Origin: Nitrosomonas sp.
GTDB taxonomy: Bacteria > Pseudomonadota > Gammaproteobacteria > Burkholderiales > Nitrosomonadaceae
Length of the DNA: 38,276 nt
Assembly: GCA_020446045.1 (NCBI GenBank)
Contig: JAGRFM010000036.1
Coordinates: 1-38,276, forward strand
Reading direction: 5' to 3'
The notes under the pieces are model-generated. The model did no database searches and was not told the origin of the DNA. It saw nothing but the letters and a program-made list of their open reading frames with translations. The number at the start of each line of letters is the position of its first letter. Position 1 is the stretch's first letter. Of this stretch, positions 33,968 to 38,276 are shown in pieces. Both the position numbers and the translations under genes were made by a program.

Positions 33968-34762
33968 TTATAACCCACCTTCTCTTGCTGTTCTGGCTTC
34001 TTTCGAATCCGGAAAATTCTTTTGCAATTGGAATAAATAACTATCCACCGCACGGGGATTTCTTAAGGCACGCTCGATCTGTATACCGAGCACCAAACTT
34101 TTTATGGTCGGTGCATACCGCTGCATAAATCCGTTCAGCCTGGATTGCGCCAAATCAAGCTGTCCACGCTTATAATCCATTTCTATCAAGCCGACCAAAG
34201 CTGGCCGGTAACCCGAGTTTTGCGCCAACGATTCACGTAAATATGCAGAGGCTTCCGGATAATTATTACGCTTGATTTCACATAGCCCTGCATTTGCATA
34301 GGCTATATAACGCGTTTCATAAAGTGGATCGTTAATCGCGCGCTTAAAATGATCAATGGCGCTATCAATCCGGTCGGGATAACGTTCACACAGAAACCAG
34401 CCATAGTTATTGTGGATTTCGGGATCATTCGGAGAAAGTCGCAATGCGCGTTCAAAATGTAACTGCGCCTTACTGTTCTCGTCCAATGCCATATGGATCA
34501 GGCCAAGCATATTAAAAGCAGGTGCATAATTGGCGTCCGCTTTTAAGGCCGCGTCGACTTCTTCTAATGCTACTTTATACTGGCGGCGAAAAAAATATTC
34601 GGATGCCAGTTCGGTATGTATTTTGGCGCTTTTTGCTAGCCGGGCAGCTTCCTGTTCTGGCGTCAATTTACCTTCAGGAGGCTCATGCACGCATCCTGCA
34701 GCCAACACCACCAGTACACCAATCATACAACACAAGGCCAACTTTCTCAGCACTGTCTTCAT
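33968..34762 (-). CDS. pilW: Type IV pilus assembly lipoprotein PilW/PilF
   Basis: 264 residues from ATG 34762, chosen because it gives a lipoprotein signal ([19 protein letters not shown] ending in lipobox LAAGC, Cys24) and an ATGA 4-base overlap with the rlmN stop. At least five TPR units follow ([40 protein letters not shown]-type). PilF/PilW is the pilotin that brings the secretin PilQ to the outer membrane. Upstream in-frame sequence lies inside rlmN and is not used. No other pilus genes are nearby, as is usual for this conserved position. Confidence 0.93.
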   Translation of the reverse strand: MKTVLRKLALCCMIGVLVVLAAGCVHEPPEGKLTPEQEAARLAKSAKIHTELASEYFFRRQYKVALEEVDAALKADANYAPAFNMLGLIHMALDENSKAQLHFERALRLSPNDPEIHNNYGWFLCERYPDRIDSAIDHFKRAINDPLYETRYIAYANAGLCEIKRNNYPEASAYLRESLAQNSGYRPALVGLIEMDYKRGQLDLAQSRLNGFMQRYAPTIKSLVLGIQIERALRNPRAVDSYLFQLQKNFPDSKEARTAREGGL

Positions 34763-35892
34763 CGCATGGTCTCCATAACAGCTTGTTTTGCATTGACATT
34801 GATCGTCCGGCGCGTTTTGTCCCGGACTTGTCCCGCAAGCTGTCCGCAAGCTGCTGCAATATCATCACCGCGTGTTTTGCGTACTGTGGTAACGATATCA
34901 GCCTGCATCAGAATATCACGAAACACACGTATCGTTTCGGAAGACGATCGCTCGAAACCTGAATTTGGAAATCCGTTGAACGGGATTAAATTAAATTTGC
35001 AAGGCACGTCCTTGACCAAACCGATCAATTCTTTCGCATGCATCATACTATCATTGACGCCAGCCAGCATGACATATTCAAACGTTATGAAATCTCTCGG
35101 TGCTGCTGTCAAATACCGGCGGCAAGCCGCCATTAATTCCTTGAGCGGATATTTTTTATTAATGGGTACCAAAACATCACGCAACGCATTATTGGGCGCG
35201 TGCAATGATACTGCCAAAGCAACCGGACATCGCTCGCGCAAGCGATCGAGTGCCGGAATCAGCCCCGATGTGCTGACGGTAACCCGCCTGCGCGACAATC
35301 CATACGCATGATCGTCCAACATCAGGTTTAATGCCGTCACCACGTTTTCAAAATTCGCCAGCGGTTCGCCCATACCCATCATGACGACATTCGTCACAGC
35401 ACGCTGATCCTGCCCGTTTTGTCCTGAAACCATTGGATTTTCAGCAGCGCTCTCACGGAGCGCATTATTCGCCAGCCATAGCTGTCCAATTATTTCGGCC
35501 ACAGAAAGATTACGATTGAATCCCTGCCTGCCTGTCGAACAAAACGTACAAGCTAACGCACACCCAACCTGGCTGGACACACACAAGGTACCGCGATTCG
35601 CTTCGGGAATGAAAACGCTCTCGATACCATTTTGTTCGCCAACTGACAGCAGCCATTTGCGCGTACCGTCAGCAGATACATGATCACGCATGACGCGCGG
35701 TGCTTCAATACGGGCTACAGATGAAAGTTTACCCCGCAGACTTTTGGCCAGATCGCTCATTCCGGCAAAATCCGCAGTGCCGGACTGATGTATCCATTTC
35801 AGTAATTGCCTGGCACGGAACGGTTTCTCACCTATGTCCGATAGATACTGCGTCAGCCCCTCTCTATCATAATCGAGCAAATTAACCGTCAT
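34759..35892 (-). CDS. rlmN: Dual-specificity rRNA/tRNA m2A methyltransferase RlmN
   Basis: 377 residues. The radical-SAM cluster is C111-x3-C115-x2-C118 in [12 protein letters not shown]; the second catalytic Cys is in [12 protein letters not shown] near the C-terminus; the GMGEPLANF motif binds SAM. It methylates C2 of A2503 in 23S rRNA and A37 of some tRNAs using a methyl-Cys intermediate. Placed between ndk and pilW as in E. coli; it overlaps pilW by 4 bases. 60 bp separate it from ndk. Confidence 0.97.
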   Translation of the reverse strand: MTVNLLDYDREGLTQYLSDIGEKPFRARQLLKWIHQSGTADFAGMSDLAKSLRGKLSSVARIEAPRVMRDHVSADGTRKWLLSVGEQNGIESVFIPEANRGTLCVSSQVGCALACTFCSTGRQGFNRNLSVAEIIGQLWLANNALRESAAENPMVSGQNGQDQRAVTNVVMMGMGEPLANFENVVTALNLMLDDHAYGLSRRRVTVSTSGLIPALDRLRERCPVALAVSLHAPNNALRDVLVPINKKYPLKELMAACRRYLTAAPRDFITFEYVMLAGVNDSMMHAKELIGLVKDVPCKFNLIPFNGFPNSGFERSSSETIRVFRDILMQADIVTTVRKTRGDDIAAACGQLAGQVRDKTRRTINVNAKQAVMETMR

Positions 35893-35952
35893 AAATCACC
35901 AACCAGTCACTTTCCATCAATAACATTCAAATCGAAAACACTTAAATGAAAA

Positions 35953-36378
35953 TCAGCGTGAATACATTTCCAGGGTCGGAAAGAAACATGCAATTTCAAC
36001 TTCAGCCGTTTCCGGCGCATCAGATCCATGCACCGCATTGGCATCAATACTTTCTGCAAAATCAGCGCGTATTGTACCTTTATCCGCTTTCTGCGGATCG
36101 GTCGCACCCATTAATTCGCGGTTTTTTCTGATTGCGTCCTCACCCTCAAGGACTTGCACCATAACAGGACCGGAAATCATGAATTCGACGAGATCATTGA
36201 AAAAAGGACGCTCACGGTGAACGGCATAAAACTGCTCTGCTTCCGCTCTGGAAAGTTGTGTCATACGGGCGGCAATTATTTTTAATCCATTTGATTCAAA
36301 ACGTGAATAAATCTGACCGATCACATTCTTTGCAACGGCATCCGGTTTAATAATGGAAAAAGTTCTTTCAATTGCCAT
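35953..36378 (-). CDS. ndk: Nucleoside diphosphate kinase
   Basis: 141 residues from ATG 36378 ([21 protein letters not shown]), supported by GGAG seven bases upstream. The phospho-accepting His is in [12 protein letters not shown] near 117, and KPDAV and the Kpn-loop region are present. It balances NTP and dNTP pools by a ping-pong mechanism. First gene of the ndk-to-der block; its promoter should lie in 36379-36690. Confidence 0.97.
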   Translation of the reverse strand: MAIERTFSIIKPDAVAKNVIGQIYSRFESNGLKIIAARMTQLSRAEAEQFYAVHRERPFFNDLVEFMISGPVMVQVLEGEDAIRKNRELMGATDPQKADKGTIRADFAESIDANAVHGSDAPETAEVEIACFFPTLEMYSR

Positions 36379-36432
36379 CAAATAACTCCAATAAATTAGT
36401 AAATTAAAAGGGTATTTTAACAAAAAAATATT

Positions 36433-36630
36433 TCAAAATCTGGAAAAACAGTTTTTATTATTTCTCTTCTGACCGTGATCTAAAAAAACTAGTGAATGTT
36501 CAACGGGATGACGCAAAAGAAAACACTTAATTCTGTATAATCCACCGTTCAGTAAGTCTATTAATCGGTCATTTGATCCATTGCAAAACACTGTTTCATC
36601 AAAATCCTGAAAATCAAACACCAACCGCAT
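36433..36630 (-). CDS. Doubtful 65-residue open frame upstream of ndk
   Basis: Frame from ATG 36630 (MRLVFDFQDFDETVFCNGSN) to a stop at 36433. It has no recognisable domain and no ribosome site; a TTG at 36639 is an alternative. It fills most of the 316-bp gap between ndk and the glycosylase gene, where the ndk promoter must lie. It could be a small unknown gene or a chance frame. Confidence 0.2.
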   Translation of the reverse strand: MRLVFDFQDFDETVFCNGSNDRLIDLLNGGLYRIKCFLLRHPVEHSLVFLDHGQKRNNKNCFSRF

Positions 36631-36694
36631 ATACTGCAAATAAACTACAGCACTTAAAATAGCCGATACGCATCAATAACACTTTTTAGAAACA

Positions 36695-37312
36695 ATGACA
36701 CCTATTTTTTGGCAACAGGCAATCCGGGAATTGAATGGGACTGACCCGGTAATGCGCCGGATTATTGAACAGTATGACGATACTGTGTTGAGATCGCGTG
36801 GCGATGCGTTCGCTACACTGGCGCGTTCGGTTGTCGGACAACAAATTTCGGTCAAGGCAGCCGAGAGTGTCTGGCAAAAAGTAATCGACTCCTTACCGGA
36901 TGTCGATCCGCTAACCGTCTACAATACGGATGAAACGCAGTTGCGCCAATGCGGGCTGTCGTTGCGTAAAATCAGTTACCTGAAGGATTTGGCGTGGCAT
37001 TTTTCCGAGGGTAAGCTGGATGTATCGCAATGGCATGTAATGGATGATGAAGCACTGATCAGGCAACTGATTCAGGTCAAAGGCATCGGCCGCTGGACCG
37101 CAGAAATGTTTTTGATTTTTCATATGCTGCGCCCGGATATTCTGCCCCTCGACGATATCGGCCTGCAACGCGCGATCAGTAAGCATTATTTTGACTGTCA
37201 GGCAGTGAATAAAAAGGCAATCGAACAACTGGCGCAACAATGGAAGCCGTGGCGTTCGGTGGCGACCTGGTATTTATGGCGCAGCCTCGATCCGTTACCG
37301 GTTGAGTATTAA
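36695..37312 (+). CDS. DNA-3-methyladenine glycosylase II (HhH-GPD family)
   Basis: 205 residues, the short AlkA/MAG type lacking the AlkA N-terminal domain. Family landmarks: ARSVVGQQISVKAAESVW (43-60), the helix-hairpin-helix VKGIGRWTAEMFL (128-140), and the catalytic Asp in PLDDIGLQRA (153/154). It excises alkylated purines from DNA in base-excision repair. It is divergent from ndk and convergent with the Hpt gene, 27 bp apart. ATG 36695 gives the standard family N-terminus; no clear ribosome site is seen. Confidence 0.92.
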   Translation: MTPIFWQQAIRELNGTDPVMRRIIEQYDDTVLRSRGDAFATLARSVVGQQISVKAAESVWQKVIDSLPDVDPLTVYNTDETQLRQCGLSLRKISYLKDLAWHFSEGKLDVSQWHVMDDEALIRQLIQVKGIGRWTAEMFLIFHMLRPDILPLDDIGLQRAISKHYFDCQAVNKKAIEQLAQQWKPWRSVATWYLWRSLDPLPVEY

Positions 37313-37339
37313 CCCTGAAAATCTAAGTTGGGTGAACTG

Positions 37340-37714
37340 TTATTCTTGATTAAGCCGCTTTTTAATTTCGGCGATGACCTGTTGATAGTGTTGATTAGCG
37401 TCATTCTGTACCGCACGCACCTGTGACAGATCACCAGAATTACCTGACATTTCAAGCACCTTACACAGAGCCGACAAGCTATCAGCACCGATACTGGCGG
37501 AAGCAGATTTTAACGAATGCGCCGCGATTTGCAAACTCTTGGCATCTTCGTCATTTATGGCAGCTTCTATTTTTTTGACAAGATCGGCTGATGAATCGAG
37601 GTATGTCTGCAAGATTTGATTCACTAACACGTCTCCCATTTCAGGGTTGATTTCACGAATCTGGCCCAGTGCGTCTGAATTGAGTACAGTTTGATCATTT
37701 GATTCAGTTGCCAT
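37340..37714 (-). CDS. Orphan Hpt-domain phosphotransfer protein
   Basis: 124 residues, a single four-helix Hpt domain with the phospho-accepting His66 in AAHSLKSASASIGA. It would relay phosphate from a hybrid sensor kinase to a response regulator. No kinase or regulator gene is adjacent, so its partners are elsewhere. It is monocistronic and convergent with the glycosylase gene. Confidence 0.88.
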   Translation of the reverse strand: MATESNDQTVLNSDALGQIREINPEMGDVLVNQILQTYLDSSADLVKKIEAAINDEDAKSLQIAAHSLKSASASIGADSLSALCKVLEMSGNSGDLSQVRAVQNDANQHYQQVIAEIKKRLNQE

Positions 37715-38174
37715 ATCTTGTCCTCTGGTATCGTATTGCCGATGATTAGCAGGTTTAATAATACAGGTTCATTACGTCCCCGGATCATTTGGTTTTTGGC
37801 AACTTATTGAATCAAAATGAATAACCCGAACACAAACTATTATAGTACATTCCAGATTCAAACACTAAAATTATTGTGGTACAGGGAACCGGAATGGAAT
37901 CTCAATCCGTATCCGTATCTGCACCCAAAACGATCCCTGATCGAAAGGTTGGTTGATGCTGTTTTTATAGCGGTCAACTGAGGCTTATAGGTTTAACAGG
38001 GCAATCGGGCTTAAATTCTCTTGACTTTTTAATCCACATATTAATCATCAGGTTAGAGGTGCCTAAAATTTGAGACAGTCAAAACTAGTAGCTAGTCATT
38101 GTAAAACAAAGTAGTAGAATACAATATTAATGTATGGTATGAATAATGAAGCGTAATCCATTAGGAGAAACTTC
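37715..38174. other. Noncoding region before the IS630-type transposase
   Basis: 460 bases without a secure gene. It contains a doubtful 54-codon frame (37817-37981), a segment (37964-37991) resembling 13167-13193, and, just before the transposase, a short palindrome actag-tag-ctagt at about 38084-38096. The left end of the insertion sequence must lie somewhere in its right half, but I cannot place it because the right end is outside the window. Confidence 0.5.
37817..37981 (+). CDS. Doubtful 54-residue open frame
   Basis: Frame MNNPNTNYYSTFQIQTLKLL onward, containing an aromatic/Pro-rich middle (YREPEWNLNPYPYLHPK) and ending at a TGA within the segment similar to 13167-13193. There is no ribosome site and no recognised family. 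It might be a remnant of a larger gene or chance. Confidence 0.15.
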   Translation: MNNPNTNYYSTFQIQTLKLLWYREPEWNLNPYPYLHPKRSLIERLVDAVFIAVN

Positions 38175-38276
38175 ATGCCATCAAAAAAATACAAAGTAAA
38201 TTTAAGCGAGGAGGAAAAGCTTCACCTACAAGCAGTGTTACGAAAAGGCAAGAGTGCCGCGCGCAAGCAAACACGA
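38175..38276 (+). CDS. IS630-family transposase, N-terminal fragment (cut by window end)
   Basis: The first 34 residues (MPSKKYKVNLSEEEKLHLQA ...), ending KGKSAARKQTR, match the start of IS630-family transposases, which open with a 'KK(Y/H).V.Lt.eEr..L' and 'GK..ArK...AR' pattern ahead of the HTH domain. AGGAG precedes the ATG by 7 bases. The gene runs off the right edge, so integrity cannot be judged. IS630 elements insert at TA dinucleotides. Confidence 0.7.
   Translation, partial: MPSKKYKVNLSEEEKLHLQAVLRKGKSAARKQTR

Noticed and set aside
1-38276. CRISPR array, tRNA or rRNA genes
   Set aside because: No regularly spaced direct repeats and no tRNA T-loop/acceptor pairing outside coding regions were seen; a covariance-model scan would be decisive.

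Overview
The window looks like a chromosomal segment of a betaproteobacterium, most consistent with the Nitrosomonadaceae (Nitrosomonas-like ammonia oxidisers). The grounds are moderate GC content, an Anbu/alpha-E/ATP-grasp cluster, a PEP-CTERM (exosortase-sorted) surface protein, a TCA block in the order sdhB-sdhE-gltA-sucA-odhB, and protein sequences of betaproteobacterial type. The family assignment is inference: no rRNA or taxonomic marker gene lies here.

Left part (1-9500). An interlocking inverted-repeat element (1-180) precedes a Mg2+ transporter (mgtE, minus strand). Next is a protease and peptide-ligase neighbourhood: a circularly permuted ATP-grasp protein and an alpha-E protein, translationally coupled on the minus strand; a divergent Anbu proteasome-like peptidase; and a convergent, overlapping zinc metallopeptidase. 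A Usp protein and a Lon-like ATP-dependent protease follow as an overlapping pair.

Accessory stretch (9600-13290). This holds a small exported protein, a RAYT/TnpA-REP-type transposase, a 47-residue lipoprotein with its own terminator, and a VWA-domain PEP-CTERM protein. A convincing sigma-54 promoter and an upstream inverted repeat precede the last of these. Noncoding DNA is abundant here.

Middle (13290-26410). A YheT-like hydrolase converges on trhP (tRNA U34 hydroxylation). dnaE follows, overlapping tail to tail with a PIN/NYN-like protein. The minus-strand TCA block then runs sdhB-sdhE-gltA-sucA-odhB; sdhCDA and lpd are absent at its ends.

Right part (26490-38276). The housekeeping block ndk-rlmN-pilW-rodZ-ispG-hisS-yfgM-bamB-der is in the same order as in Escherichia coli. 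It links nucleotide balance, rRNA/tRNA modification, type IV pilus assembly, cell shape, isoprenoid synthesis, tRNA charging, outer-membrane assembly and ribosome biogenesis. A 3-methyladenine DNA glycosylase, an Hpt phosphotransfer protein and the first codons of an IS630-type transposase close the window.

The most interesting items are the Anbu/ATP-grasp/alpha-E/zincin cluster (a predicted, still uncharacterised peptide-ligation and proteolysis system), the sigma-54-controlled PEP-CTERM VWA gene, the acidic tail on YfgM, and the pseudoknot-like repeat at the left edge. No tRNA, rRNA or CRISPR array was seen.
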